31,461 nt of DNA from CAYWTX01 sp964461295 (GTDB lineage Bacteria; Planctomycetota; Phycisphaerae; SM23-33), in NCBI GenBank assembly GCA_964461295.1, contig CAYWTX010000352.1, positions 1 through 31,461 of the forward strand, in the 5' to 3' direction. The notes under the pieces are model-generated. The model did no database searches, was not told where the DNA came from, and saw only the letters and a program-made list of their open reading frames with translations. A program made the position numbers and the translations under genes. Shown in pieces: positions 15,492 through 23,624 of this stretch; within the stretch, counting starts at the first letter, position 1, and each line of letters opens with the position of its first letter.

Positions 15492-15606
15492 TGTGGGTCG
15501 TCTTTTACTAGATTAGTGGGTGTAGAGCGAGACAATGGGAGGCATGGCTCGGTGCTCATCCACGGTTCGGCCAGGAATGCCTCGCCGTCGCAGACCGGAG
15601 ATCGGC

Positions 15607-16176
15607 GTGAGTGCAACGAAGCGGCAATCTGAACTGGCTGGGCACGTCGAGCACGCCGCCGGCGTCGATGTCTCGCTCTGCTATCAGTGCGGCAAGTGCA
15701 CGGCCGGCTGCCCGATGGCGCGCTACATGGACCTCTCGCCCAATCAGGTGATGCGCCTGGTGCAGGTGGGCGACGCGGCCGCCGAGGAGGCCCTGCTTGG
15801 CTGTGAGGCCATCTGGTACTGCCTGGGCTGCCTCACCTGCACGCAGCGCTGCCCGCGCGAGTTGGATCCGGCGGCCGTGATGGACGCCCTCCGCGAGCGG
15901 GCCCACGAGCAAGGCAAGGTGCACTCCAACGCGAGGAAGATTCGCGCCTTCCACGAGGCGTTCCTGAAGACGGTCGAGAAGAACGGCCGCATGAGCGAGA
16001 TGCCGCTCGTGCAGCGCTACAAGCTGGCCAGCGGCGACCTGTTCAGCGACGTGCTGCTGGCGCCGGTGATGCTGGCGAAGGGGAAGCTGCCGCTGAAGGC
16101 GCACAAGATTGCCGGGCGCGACGACGTGAAGCGGATCTTCAAGGCCTGCGGCAAGGGCAAGGGAGGCCGCAAGTGA
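15607..16176 (+). CDS. hdrC: Heterodisulfide reductase subunit C-like protein
   Basis: The 189-residue protein is a two-[4Fe-4S] ferredoxin-like electron carrier. It has C25/C28/C31/C35 (C-Y-Q-C-G-K-C-T-A-G-C-P) and C72/C75/C78/C82 (C-L-G-C-L-T-C-T-Q-R-C-P). The pattern and the helix L-S-P-N-Q-V-M-R-L-V-Q are those of soluble HdrC, which passes electrons between HdrA and HdrB. The GTG at 15607 has GGAG six bases upstream and gives normal family length; an ATG at 15535 would add an arginine-rich tail with no counterpart. Its stop overlaps the hdrB start (GTGA), so the subunits are translated together. First gene of the seven-gene unit. Confidence 0.92.
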   Translation: MSATKRQSELAGHVEHAAGVDVSLCYQCGKCTAGCPMARYMDLSPNQVMRLVQVGDAAAEEALLGCEAIWYCLGCLTCTQRCPRELDPAAVMDALRERAHEQGKVHSNARKIRAFHEAFLKTVEKNGRMSEMPLVQRYKLASGDLFSDVLLAPVMLAKGKLPLKAHKIAGRDDVKRIFKACGKGKGGRK

Positions 16177-17039
16177 GCGCCATCGGGTTCTATCCCGGCT
16201 GCTCGTTGAGCGGCGGCGGCATCGAGTTGAGCCTGTCCATTCGGGCGATCGCGGCCGCGGCCGGCGTGGAACTTCGCGAGATCGACGACTGGAGCTGCTG
16301 CGGCGCCACGGCCGCCCACAGCCTCAACCACGAGCTGAGCGTCGCGCTGCCGTATCGCGTTCTCGCGCTGGCCGAGGCGCAGGCAATGAGCGAAGTGCTC
16401 GCCCCGTGCGCGGCGTGCTTCTCGCGGCTGAGGGGCACCAACGTGCGGCTGGCGCGGAGCGCCGAATTGGCGAAGCGCATCGGCGAGATCGTGGGGAAGC
16501 CCTACAGCGGCGGCGTTGGCATTCTCAGCATCACCGAGTTCATCAACCGGCTGCTCGCCGAGGGGCTGGCCGACAAACTGCCCTCGCCGCTGCCGGGTCT
16601 GAAGGTCGCCTGTTACTACGGCTGCCTGCTCAGCCGCGGCGCCGACATCGTGGTGGGTGACGACCCCGAATCGCCCACCAGCATGGACAAGGCCGTGCGG
16701 GCGGCCGGGTGCGAACCGGTGGCGTGGAACTTCGCCACGGAATGCTGCGGCGGCGGGTTCAGCATGTCCAAGACCGACGCGGTGCTCGATCTGTCGCAGG
16801 CGATTCTCGCCGACGCTCAAGCGGCCGGGGCCGACATGGTCGTCACCGGCTGCCCGATGTGCCACAGCAACCTCGACATGCGGCAGCGCAAGCTGACCGG
16901 CAGCGGGCGGCTGGATCGCCCGATGCCCGTTGTGTACCTCAGCGAGCTTCTCGGCCTGGCGGCGGGGTTGGAGCCCAAGGCCCTCGGCTTGGACCGCCAC
17001 TTCACGCCCGCGCTGGCGGTGGCGGAGAGGAAGGCGTAG
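16173..17039 (+). CDS. hdrB: Heterodisulfide reductase subunit B-like protein (two CCG domains)
   Basis: The 288-residue protein should carry the disulfide-reducing site. Both cysteine-rich CCG domains are complete: C10, C42-C43, C79 and C82 (C-A-A-C) in the first, and C147/C151, C191-C192, C227 and C230 (C-P-M-C) in the second. In methanogen HdrB these bind two noncubane [4Fe-4S] clusters. Because both sets are intact, real disulfide reduction is plausible; in bacteria the substrate may be DsrC or another thiol partner, which is not visible here. Start is GTG at 16173 with GGGAGG upstream and a 4-base overlap with hdrC. Confidence 0.93.
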   Translation: MSAIGFYPGCSLSGGGIELSLSIRAIAAAAGVELREIDDWSCCGATAAHSLNHELSVALPYRVLALAEAQAMSEVLAPCAACFSRLRGTNVRLARSAELAKRIGEIVGKPYSGGVGILSITEFINRLLAEGLADKLPSPLPGLKVACYYGCLLSRGADIVVGDDPESPTSMDKAVRAAGCEPVAWNFATECCGGGFSMSKTDAVLDLSQAILADAQAAGADMVVTGCPMCHSNLDMRQRKLTGSGRLDRPMPVVYLSELLGLAAGLEPKALGLDRHFTPALAVAERKA

Positions 17040-17041
17040 CC

Positions 17042-19030
17042 ATGGCGCGCATCGGCGTATTCATCTGCCACTGCGGCGAGAACATCGCCCGGACGGTGGA
17101 CTGCGCCGCCGTGGCCGCGACGGCCGCCAAGTTCGCCGGCGTCGTCCATAGCGTCGACTACAAGTACATGTGCTCCGACCCCGGCCAGCAGATGGTCCGC
17201 CAGGCGATCGTGGAGCACAAGCTCACCGGGGTGGTCGTGGCCGCGTGCAGCCCGCGAATGCACGAGCGCACGTTCCGTTCGGCGGCCGCGGCCGCCGGGC
17301 TCAACCCCTACCTGCTGGAGATGGCCAACATCCGCGAGCACTGCTCGTGGGTGCACGACGACAAGGCTGCCGCGACGGCCAAGGCGATCGACCTGGTCCG
17401 CCTGATGGTGGAGAAGGCGAAGCGCAACCGGGCGCTGCACCCCATCCGCGTGAGCGTCGAGCCGACGGCGATGGTCGTCGGCGGCGGCATCGCGGGCATC
17501 CAGGCCGCGCTGGACATCGCCAACGGCGGCAAGAAAGTCGTCCTCGTGGAACGTAGCCCGTCGCTGGGCGGGCACATGGCCCGGCTGAGCGAGACCTTCC
17601 CCACGCTGGATTGCAGCCAGTGCATCCTCACGCCGCGGATGGTCGAGGCCGCCACGCACCCGAACATCACGCTGATGACCTACAGCGAGGTCGAGGCCGT
17701 CGAGGGGTTCGTCGGCAACTTCGAGATCACCGTCCGCCGCAAGGCCCGCTACGTCGATCCGGTCAAATGCACCGGCTGCGGCGACTGCTGGAACAAGTGC
17801 CCGCAGAAGAAGATACCCAACGAGTTCGACGCCGGCCTGGGCAAGCGCACGGCCATCTACCTGCCATTCGCCCAGGCCGTGCCGAACAAGCCCGTTATCG
17901 ACGCGGAGCACTGCACGATGCTGACCAAGGGCAAGTGCGGGCTGTGCGCCAAGCTGTGCCCGCGCGGGGCGATCAACTTCAAGGACGCCGACGAGCTCGT
18001 GAAGGTCCGCGCCGGCGCGGTCGTGCTGGCCACGGGCTTTGAACTGTGGGACCACTCGCCCTACGGCGAGTATGGCGGCGGCAAGCTGACCGACGTGATC
18101 GACGGCTTCGCGTTCGAGCGGCTGGCGTCGGCGAGCGGCCCCACCAGCGGCGAGATTCGCCGCCCCAGCGACGGCGCCGTCCCCGGCACGGTGGTGTTCC
18201 TCCAGTGCTGCGGCAGCCGCGACGAAAAAATGGGCATGCCCTACTGCTCGCGAATCTGCTGCATGTACACCGCCAAGCACGCCATGCTCTATCGCCACAA
18301 GGTCCACGACGGCCGGGCCGTCATCTTCTACATGGACATTCGCGCGGCCGGCAAGGGCTACGAGGAGTTCGTGCGCCGCGCGATCGAGGCCGACGGGGCC
18401 GAATACGTCCGCGGGCGAGTCAGCAAGATCCACCGCCGCCAGGACGGCAAGCTGATCGTACGCGGCGCCGACACGCTGGCCGGGCGGCCCGTGACCATCG
18501 AGGCCGACATGGTCGTCCTGGCCGACGCCGTCGTGGCGCGGAAGGGGGCGTCGAAGCTCGCGCAGCTCTTCGGCGTCGGCTACGACCAGTACGGTTTCCT
18601 GAGCGAGGCGCACCCCAAGCTGCGCCCGGTGGAGACCTCCGCCGCCGGCGTGTTCCTCGCCGGCGCCTGCCAGGCGCCCAAGGACATCCCCGACACGGTT
18701 GCCCAGGCCTCGGCCGCGGCCGCCAAGGTGCTCGGGCTGTTCTCGCGCCCGCAGCTCGAGCGCGAGCCGGTCGTCGCCCGCGTGAACCGCACCACGTGCG
18801 TGCACTGCCGCGCCTGCATCAGCGCCTGCCCCTATGGGGCCATCGGCGACTACAACATCGTCGACCGCTCCGGGCGAGTGGTGAAGGTGGTGGCCGAGGT
18901 GAACGAAGGCCTCTGCCAGGGCTGCGGCACGTGCGTGGCTGTGTGCCGCTCGAACAGCCTGGACCTGGATGGTTTCACCGACGAGCAGGTTTTCGCGGAA
19001 ATCGAGACGCTCGCCGAAAGCGAGTTGTAG
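17042..19030 (+). CDS. hdrA: Heterodisulfide reductase subunit A-like flavoprotein
   Basis: This 662-residue protein is the FAD core of a soluble Hdr complex and the likely site of flavin-based electron bifurcation. The N-terminal iron-sulfur domain shows C9/C11 (C-H-C-G-E-N), C44 and C69. The FAD motif V-V-G-G-G-I-A-G is at 145-152, followed by the family phrase C191-S-Q-C194-I-L-T-P-R-M. An inserted ferredoxin region has C243/C246/C249/C253 and C291/C299/C302/C306. A C-terminal 2x[4Fe-4S] ferredoxin has C586/C589/C592/C596 and C625/C628/C631/C635. Length and order match methanogen HdrA. It starts 2 bases after the hdrB stop. A family A repeat lies after it, before flxD. Confidence 0.94.
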   Translation: MARIGVFICHCGENIARTVDCAAVAATAAKFAGVVHSVDYKYMCSDPGQQMVRQAIVEHKLTGVVVAACSPRMHERTFRSAAAAAGLNPYLLEMANIREHCSWVHDDKAAATAKAIDLVRLMVEKAKRNRALHPIRVSVEPTAMVVGGGIAGIQAALDIANGGKKVVLVERSPSLGGHMARLSETFPTLDCSQCILTPRMVEAATHPNITLMTYSEVEAVEGFVGNFEITVRRKARYVDPVKCTGCGDCWNKCPQKKIPNEFDAGLGKRTAIYLPFAQAVPNKPVIDAEHCTMLTKGKCGLCAKLCPRGAINFKDADELVKVRAGAVVLATGFELWDHSPYGEYGGGKLTDVIDGFAFERLASASGPTSGEIRRPSDGAVPGTVVFLQCCGSRDEKMGMPYCSRICCMYTAKHAMLYRHKVHDGRAVIFYMDIRAAGKGYEEFVRRAIEADGAEYVRGRVSKIHRRQDGKLIVRGADTLAGRPVTIEADMVVLADAVVARKGASKLAQLFGVGYDQYGFLSEAHPKLRPVETSAAGVFLAGACQAPKDIPDTVAQASAAAAKVLGLFSRPQLEREPVVARVNRTTCVHCRACISACPYGAIGDYNIVDRSGRVVKVVAEVNEGLCQGCGTCVAVCRSNSLDLDGFTDEQVFAEIETLAESEL

Positions 19031-19049
19031 AGTTTACGCCAGTGGAGCA

Positions 19050-19158
19050 AAGAGACCACGAATTGCACCAATGAAGACGAATTGCACGAGAAGAAAGAGC
19101 GAAGAGTGAGACAGGTCAAGGCGCCTGTCTCTCCTTCGTGTAATTCGTGGTCTCCTTT
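19050..19158. repeat. Family A inverted repeat inside the Hdr-Flx operon
   Basis: AGAGACCACGAATTGCAC (19051-19068) returns in reverse complement as GTGTAATTCGTGGTCTCCTT (19138-19157). Within the loop a perfect 8-bp stem GAGACAGG (19108-19115) / CCTGTCTC (19124-19131) is present. The element fills the only sizeable gap (143 bp) of the seven-gene unit. Transcribed, it would form a long hairpin between hdrA and flxD. Confidence 0.75.
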
Positions 19159-19173
19159 ACCCGAATACTGAAG

Positions 19174-19614
19174 ATGTCCGACAAACCGAACAACTTTGAG
19201 CCGCGAATCGTCGCCTTCGTCTGTAACTGGTGCACCTACGCGGGCGCGGACCTGGCCGGCACCAGCCGGCTGAAGTACGCCCCCAACGTGCGGATCATCA
19301 AGTTGCCATGCACCGGGCGGATCGACCCGCTGTTCATCCTGCGGGCGTTCGAAGGCGGGGCCGACGGGGTGCTCGTCAGCGGGTGCCACCCCGGCGACTG
19401 CCACTACACCAGCGGCAACTTCCACGCCCGGCGCCGCTGGACCATCTTCCGCAAACTGCTGGACTTCAGCGGCATCGACCCGTCGCGCCTGTTCTTCAGT
19501 TGGGTCTCCGCCGCCGAGGGCCAGAAGTTCGCCGACCTCATCAATGCCATCACCGCGAAGGTGCGAGCCGCCGGCCCGTTCGCCGAGAACAACCCGGCCA
19601 GGAGGCGAGCATGA
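19174..19614 (+). CDS. flxD: MvhD/FlxD-like iron-sulfur electron-transfer subunit
   Basis: The 146-residue protein belongs to the hydrogenase iron-sulfur subunit D (MvhD) family that docks on HdrA and hands it electrons. Five conserved cysteines are present: C17 and C20 (F-V-C-N-W-C), C46 (K-L-P-C-T-G-R-I), C71 and C76 (S-G-C-H-P-G-D-C-H-Y). They would bind a [2Fe-2S] cluster. The ATG at 19174 directly follows the repeat; in-frame codons upstream are repeat-derived. No hydrogenase large or small subunit is in the operon, so the electron source is more likely the NAD(P)H-linked FlxA. Stop overlaps the flxC start (ATGA). Confidence 0.9.
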   Translation: MSDKPNNFEPRIVAFVCNWCTYAGADLAGTSRLKYAPNVRIIKLPCTGRIDPLFILRAFEGGADGVLVSGCHPGDCHYTSGNFHARRRWTIFRKLLDFSGIDPSRLFFSWVSAAEGQKFADLINAITAKVRAAGPFAENNPARRRA

Positions 19615-20429
19615 GCGGCGTCGACACACTGCGGGCCGACGCCGCCGCACTGCTGCGGGACGGCGCCGCCACAATGGTGATAGGCTACCGCGCCGCCGGG
19701 GCGCTGCGCCCGCCCGTGTTCGTCACCGACGCCCGCGACGCCCAGCATCTCGTCCTGGACGCCGCCTGCACGCAGAACCTTGCCGCGTACCTCGTCAAGC
19801 CTGAGGTGCGCCGCCACGCGCCGCTGGCGCTGGTCGCCCTGCCCCGCGCGGCCCGAAGCGCCCTCCTGCTGGCCGCCGAGTCGCAGATCACCGACGCCGA
19901 CGTCAGACTGCTCGTCGCCGAGGCCGCGACGGGCGAATACCACGGCGCCATGGACCTGCCCGCGGCCGCCAGATTCCTCGCCCAGCGATACGCCGACATG
20001 CCCGCGGACGCCGAGACGGCCAAGCGCCAGGCCGAGCTGTGGGCGATGTCGCCGGCACAGCGGGCGGAGTTCTGGCGGAAGCAGTTCGAGCGATGCACGC
20101 GCTGCTACGCCTGCCGGGCCGCCTGCCCCGGCTGCTACTGCACGCGCTGCATCGTCGAGAAGAACCTGCCGCAGTGGATCTCCGCCATCCCGCTGGGCCA
20201 CGGGAACTACGCATGGAACATGATCCGGGCCTTCCACCTGGCCGGACGCTGCACCGGCTGCGGCTCGTGCCAGGCGGCCTGCCCGCAGGGCCTGCCGCTC
20301 ATGCTGCTCAACGAAATGGTCGCCCAGGAAGTGCTGCGGGAGTTCGGCGCCAAGGCCGGTTACGACCCGGCCGACAAGCCGCTCATCGGCTCCTTCCGCA
20401 ACGACGACAGCGACGAGTTCATGGAATGA
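19611..20429 (+). CDS. flxC: FlxC-like [4Fe-4S] ferredoxin-type subunit
   Basis: This 272-residue protein has a cysteine-free N-terminal half (about 1-155; alpha/beta, C53 only) of unclear fold. Two ferredoxin-type cluster sites follow: C162/C165/C168/C172 (C-T-R-C-Y-A-C-R-A-A-C-P, plus C175/C177/C180) and C214/C217/C220/C224 (C-T-G-C-G-S-C-Q-A-A-C-P). It most likely relays electrons between FlxB and FlxD. Gene order fits the FlxABCD-HdrABC clusters known from Desulfovibrio and other anaerobes; which of the two ferredoxin-like subunits deserves B or C is my assignment by order. It overlaps both neighbours by 4 bases. Confidence 0.78.
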   Translation: MSGVDTLRADAAALLRDGAATMVIGYRAAGALRPPVFVTDARDAQHLVLDAACTQNLAAYLVKPEVRRHAPLALVALPRAARSALLLAAESQITDADVRLLVAEAATGEYHGAMDLPAAARFLAQRYADMPADAETAKRQAELWAMSPAQRAEFWRKQFERCTRCYACRAACPGCYCTRCIVEKNLPQWISAIPLGHGNYAWNMIRAFHLAGRCTGCGSCQAACPQGLPLMLLNEMVAQEVLREFGAKAGYDPADKPLIGSFRNDDSDEFME

Positions 20430-21433
20430 AACTGCTCGATGCCGACAAACTGGCCGACCTGGCCTCCGCCCTCGCCGCCGGCGGCGCGAGGGTCGTCGTG
20501 CCCATGGAGATCGACGGCCTGGTGCGCTTGGCCGAATGGACCGACGGGGCGAGGATCCGCACCGACGCCGTGCCGATCAACTCCGCCAAGGACTTCCTCC
20601 TGCCGCCAAGCGAAGTCATCGCTCGCTTCCAGCTCGACGGGGCCGACTTCACGACCGTGCCCGTGGAGCCGCCGGCGGCGAGGACGATCCTGCTGGCGGC
20701 GCGGCCTTGCGACGCCGCCGCCGCGGCGGCCCTGGACGCCGTGTTCAACTGGGACTATCGCGACGAGTTCTACAACGCCCGCCGGGCGGCGACGACCTTC
20801 GTCACGCTGACGTGCGCCGGCGCCGACGAGCAGTGCTTCTGCACCAGCGTGGGCGGAAGGCCCGACGCCACGGCCGGCGCCGACGCCGTGCTGCGCCCCG
20901 CCGGCGGCGGCAAGCAGTTCATCCTCGAGCCGCTCACCGACAAAGGCCGCGAGGTTGTCGTCTCCGCGGGCGCCGTTCTGCGCGAGGGCCAGGCCGCGCC
21001 CGACGCGCCCGCCGACGTGCCGGTGCGGTTCGATCACGCGGCCGTCGCCAAGTGGCTGGACGCGAACTTCGATTCGCCCCTGTGGGAGCCGTTCAGCCTG
21101 CCCTGCCTGGGCTGTGGGGCGTGCGCCTACGCCTGCCCCGCGTGCCACTGCTTCGACATGCAGGACGAGACCTCCCGCGGCCAGTGCCGCCGCTACCGCT
21201 GCTGGGACACCTGCGGAGCGGGGCTGTTCACGCTGCACGCCAGCGGCCACAACCCGCGGTCCAGCCAGGCCGCTCGCTGGCGGCAGCGCGTGCTGCACAA
21301 GCTGTCGTACTACCCCCGGCGGTTCGGCATGGCGTCATGCACCGGCTGCGGGCGGTGCGCGCGGCTCTGCCAGGCCGCACTGGGCATCCTCGACGTCTGC
21401 CGCCGCATCGACCAACTGAGGTCCACGCCATGA
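20426..21433 (+). CDS. flxB: FlxB-like (AsrA/hydrogenase beta-type) iron-sulfur subunit
   Basis: The 335-residue protein matches the family of anaerobic sulfite reductase subunit A and sulfhydrogenase beta subunits. Its central part has R-P-C-D-A-A-A near 93-99, then C130 and the C-F-C-T-S-V-G-G phrase at 137-144. Two [4Fe-4S] sites follow: C227/C230/C233/C237 and C305/C308/C311/C315. Proteins of this kind sit between a FAD/NAD(P)H subunit and other iron-sulfur carriers. Here the FAD/NAD(P)H partner is the next gene, flxA. The start overlaps the flxC stop (ATGA) and its stop overlaps the flxA start in the same way. No catalytic metal site is visible, so a relay role is inferred. Confidence 0.82.
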   Translation: MKLLDADKLADLASALAAGGARVVVPMEIDGLVRLAEWTDGARIRTDAVPINSAKDFLLPPSEVIARFQLDGADFTTVPVEPPAARTILLAARPCDAAAAAALDAVFNWDYRDEFYNARRAATTFVTLTCAGADEQCFCTSVGGRPDATAGADAVLRPAGGGKQFILEPLTDKGREVVVSAGAVLREGQAAPDAPADVPVRFDHAAVAKWLDANFDSPLWEPFSLPCLGCGACAYACPACHCFDMQDETSRGQCRRYRCWDTCGAGLFTLHASGHNPRSSQAARWRQRVLHKLSYYPRRFGMASCTGCGRCARLCQAALGILDVCRRIDQLRSTP

Positions 21434-22275
21434 CGGGCAACATCTACCAGCCGGACATCCTGCGCATCGCCGACGCCCGCGACGAGGCGCCCGACGTGCG
21501 CACGCTCCGCCTGGAGTTCATCGACGCCGGCGCCCGCGGGCAGTTCTTCGAGAAGTACCGCGTGGGCATGTTCGGCCTGTACGGCCTGCCGGGCGCCGGC
21601 GAGAGCACCTTCTGCGTGGCCAGCCCCCCCACCCGCGACGGCTACATCGAGTGCACGTTCCGTCGCATGGGCCGCGTGACCGCCGCCCTTCAGGACCGGC
21701 CCATCGGCCAGACCCTCACCTTCCGCGGGCCGTACGGCAACTGCTTCCCCATCGAGGACTGGCGCGGACGCAACCTGCTGTTCGTGGCCGGGGGCATCGC
21801 CCTGCCGCCCATGCGCAGCGTCATCTGGAACATCCTCGACCGCCGCGGCGAGTTCGGCGACGTGGCCATCCTCTACGGCGCCAAGACGGTGGCCGACCTT
21901 GTCTACAAGCACGAACTGGCCGACTGGGCCGCACGCGGCGACGTGCGGCTGGTCACCACCGTCGACCCCGGCGGGCAAAGCCCCGACTGGCAGGGCAAGG
22001 TCGGCCTCGTGCCCACCGTGCTGAAGGAAATGGCCCCAAGCCCCGACAACCGCGTGGCCATCGTGTGCGGCCCGCCGATCATGATCAAGTACGCCATGCC
22101 CGTGCTGACCGAACTGGGCCTGCCCGCCGGCGACATCTTCACCACTCTCGAAAACCGCATGAAGTGCGGCGTGGGCAAGTGCGGCCGCTGCAACGTCGGC
22201 AGCGTCTACGTGTGCAAGGACGGCCCCGTGTTCACGCTGGAACAGCTCCGCACAATGCCGCAAGCGGATATGTGA
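21430..22275 (+). CDS. flxA: FlxA-like NAD(P)H-dependent flavoprotein (PyrK/AsrB/hydrogenase-gamma type)
   Basis: The 281-residue protein is a ferredoxin-reductase-type module. A flavin-binding beta barrel covers about 5-105, with S-T-F-C-V-A-S at 59-65 in the place of the usual R-x-Y-S. The NAD(P)-binding domain has V-A-G-G-I-A-L-P-P at 119-127 and I-V-C-G-P-P at 211-216. A PyrK-like [2Fe-2S] site follows: C246, C251, C254 and C262 (C-G-V-G-K-C-G-R-C, V-C-K-D-G-P-V-F). It should oxidise NADH or NADPH and feed the Flx-Hdr relay. Coenzyme preference cannot be read. It is the last gene of the operon and ends before a strong hairpin. Confidence 0.9.
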   Translation: MTGNIYQPDILRIADARDEAPDVRTLRLEFIDAGARGQFFEKYRVGMFGLYGLPGAGESTFCVASPPTRDGYIECTFRRMGRVTAALQDRPIGQTLTFRGPYGNCFPIEDWRGRNLLFVAGGIALPPMRSVIWNILDRRGEFGDVAILYGAKTVADLVYKHELADWAARGDVRLVTTVDPGGQSPDWQGKVGLVPTVLKEMAPSPDNRVAIVCGPPIMIKYAMPVLTELGLPAGDIFTTLENRMKCGVGKCGRCNVGSVYVCKDGPVFTLEQLRTMPQADM

Positions 22276-22324
22276 GAACCGGGGACCGTGGGGCGCGAGA
22301 TCGGTCGTTTCCCTCCCGGCGAAG

Positions 22325-22346
22325 CCCAGGGACCTGAGTCCCTGGG
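22325..22346. terminator. Strong hairpin between converging flxA and pseudouridine synthase genes
   Basis: CCCAGGGAC (22325-22333) and GTCCCTGGG (22338-22346) pair perfectly over 9 bp around a CTGA loop. It lies 50 bases after flxA and 43 bases after the minus-strand gene, so it probably ends transcription from both sides. There is no long U-tract on either strand. Confidence 0.65.
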
Positions 22347-22388
22347 ACTCCCAGCGGCGTCGCAGAGACCTCCCCACCCGTCCCTCCC

Positions 22389-23108
22389 TCACACTCCGTG
22401 CTTCCGAAGGCTCTTGAGCGCGAGTGTGAAGTCCCTCGGCGGCGGGGCCTCGATGGTCACGCGCTGGCTCGTTGCCGGATGTGTCACGCTCAAGCTGGCG
22501 GCGTGGAGGGCCAGGCGGGCGATCAGCGGCGTCTCGACGCCGTCGCGCGAGGGTTTGTAGCCCCGCTTGAAATACGACAGCATCAGCGGCTCGGTCGTCC
22601 CGTACAGTTCGTCACAGACGATCGGGCAGCCGATGTGCGCCAGGTGAACGCGAATCTGGTGCGTGCGGCCGGTGAGCGGACGCACCTCCACCAGCGCCCA
22701 CCGGGCGCGGAACCGCTCCAGCACGCGGAACTTCGTGTGGCTGGCCTTGCCGCTGTGGGCGACGCGCATGGCCCCCTTCCGCCGGTCGTCGAAGGCGATG
22801 CGCGCGTCGATGGTCCCCTCCTCGTCGGCGGGCACGCCCCGCGTGATGGCCAGCGACACCCGCTCGACCGTGCGGTCCTCGAACTGTCGCCTCAGCGCGC
22901 GGGCCGCGTCGATCCCGCGGGCCAGCAACACCACGCCGCTGGCGTCATCGTCGGGGCGATGCACCCGGTGGCAGTCGTCGCCGAACTCCCGCCTCACCAG
23001 CCGCAGCAGCGACTGGCCCTCCTGGTCGCCGCGACTGGAGATGACGGGCATCCCCGCCGGCTTGTCCAGCGCCAGCAGTACGCCGTCATTGACAAGAACG
23101 GATTGCAC
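22389..23108 (-). CDS. RluA-family pseudouridine synthase
   Basis: The 239-residue enzyme converts uridine to pseudouridine in rRNA or tRNA. The catalytic motif is present as H-R-P-D-D-D-A-S-G, where most relatives read H-R-L-D-x-x-T-S-G; the catalytic aspartate after H-R-P is kept. Later R-P-L-T-G-R-T-H-Q-I-R-V-H-L is the canonical RluA second motif, followed by C-P-I-V-C-D-E-L-Y-G. No S4 RNA-binding domain precedes the catalytic part, as in short RluA/TruC-type members. GTG at 23108 overlaps the smpB stop codon by one base, arguing for co-translation. The exact RNA target is unknown. Confidence 0.87.
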   Translation of the reverse strand: MQSVLVNDGVLLALDKPAGMPVISSRGDQEGQSLLRLVRREFGDDCHRVHRPDDDASGVVLLARGIDAARALRRQFEDRTVERVSLAITRGVPADEEGTIDARIAFDDRRKGAMRVAHSGKASHTKFRVLERFRARWALVEVRPLTGRTHQIRVHLAHIGCPIVCDELYGTTEPLMLSYFKRGYKPSRDGVETPLIARLALHAASLSVTHPATSQRVTIEAPPPRDFTLALKSLRKHGV

Positions 23109-23605
23109 TAGTCCCGCCCTCCCCTTGTCCGCCGACCCGTCGCCCGCTGAGTTTCGCGCTCCTGTTCCCGCTTGCGGATCGACTCGCGCTTGTCGTACTG
23201 GCGCTTGCCGATCACAACGCCGATCTCGCACTTGGCCCAGCCGTTCCTGAAGTACACCGCCAGCGGCACCAGCGTCTTGCCCTTCTGCTTGACGTGCGTG
23301 GCCAGCAGCAGCACCTGCCGCTTGTGAATCAGCAGCTTGCGGTCGCGCGTCGGCTCGTGCTGAAGCGCCCCGCCCGCCGGGTACGTCGCGATGTTCGAGC
23401 CGATCAGGAACAGTTCCGCGCCCCGCAGCCGCGCATACGACTCGTCGATCTTCGCCTGCCCCGCGCGCAGGCTCTTCACCTCCGTGCCGACCAGCGCCAG
23501 TCCGCACTCGATCTTCTCCAGCATGTGGTAGTTGTGCCGGGCCTTGCGGTTCTCGATCCGCACGCCCCTGGCCTTCGGGGCGTCCTGGTCTTTCTTCTTT
23601 GCCAT
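23108..23605 (-). CDS. smpB: SsrA (tmRNA)-binding protein SmpB
   Basis: The 165-residue protein binds tmRNA and brings it to stalled ribosomes. The beta-barrel marks are clear: N-R-K-A-R-H-N-Y and G-L-A-L-V-G-T-E-V-K-S-L-R at the start, Y-A-R-L-R-G-A-E-L-F-L, and the basic C-terminal helix K-R-Q-Y-D-K-R-E-S-I-R-K-R-E. The ATG at 23605 starts with M-A-K-K-K as in many SmpBs; upstream in-frame residues come from a repeat copy. It lies downstream of rsmB and fmt on the same strand with a 117-bp gap. The tmRNA gene itself is not in the window. Confidence 0.96.
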   Translation of the reverse strand: MAKKKDQDAPKARGVRIENRKARHNYHMLEKIECGLALVGTEVKSLRAGQAKIDESYARLRGAELFLIGSNIATYPAGGALQHEPTRDRKLLIHKRQVLLLATHVKQKGKTLVPLAVYFRNGWAKCEIGVVIGKRQYDKRESIRKREQERETQRATGRRTRGGRD

Positions 23606-23624
23606 GGGCTTGTTCACCACACAG

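Noticed and set aside
16817..18805. A 662-codon open frame on the minus strand opposite hdrA
   Set aside because: Codon-phase shadow of hdrA; low-complexity translation without motifs, while hdrA has all expected cysteines and FAD motif.
19050..19158. Possible CRISPR or attachment site from repeated ACGAATTGCAC words
   Set aside because: Only an inverted pair with a hairpin; no regularly spaced direct repeats, spacers, cas gene or integrase.
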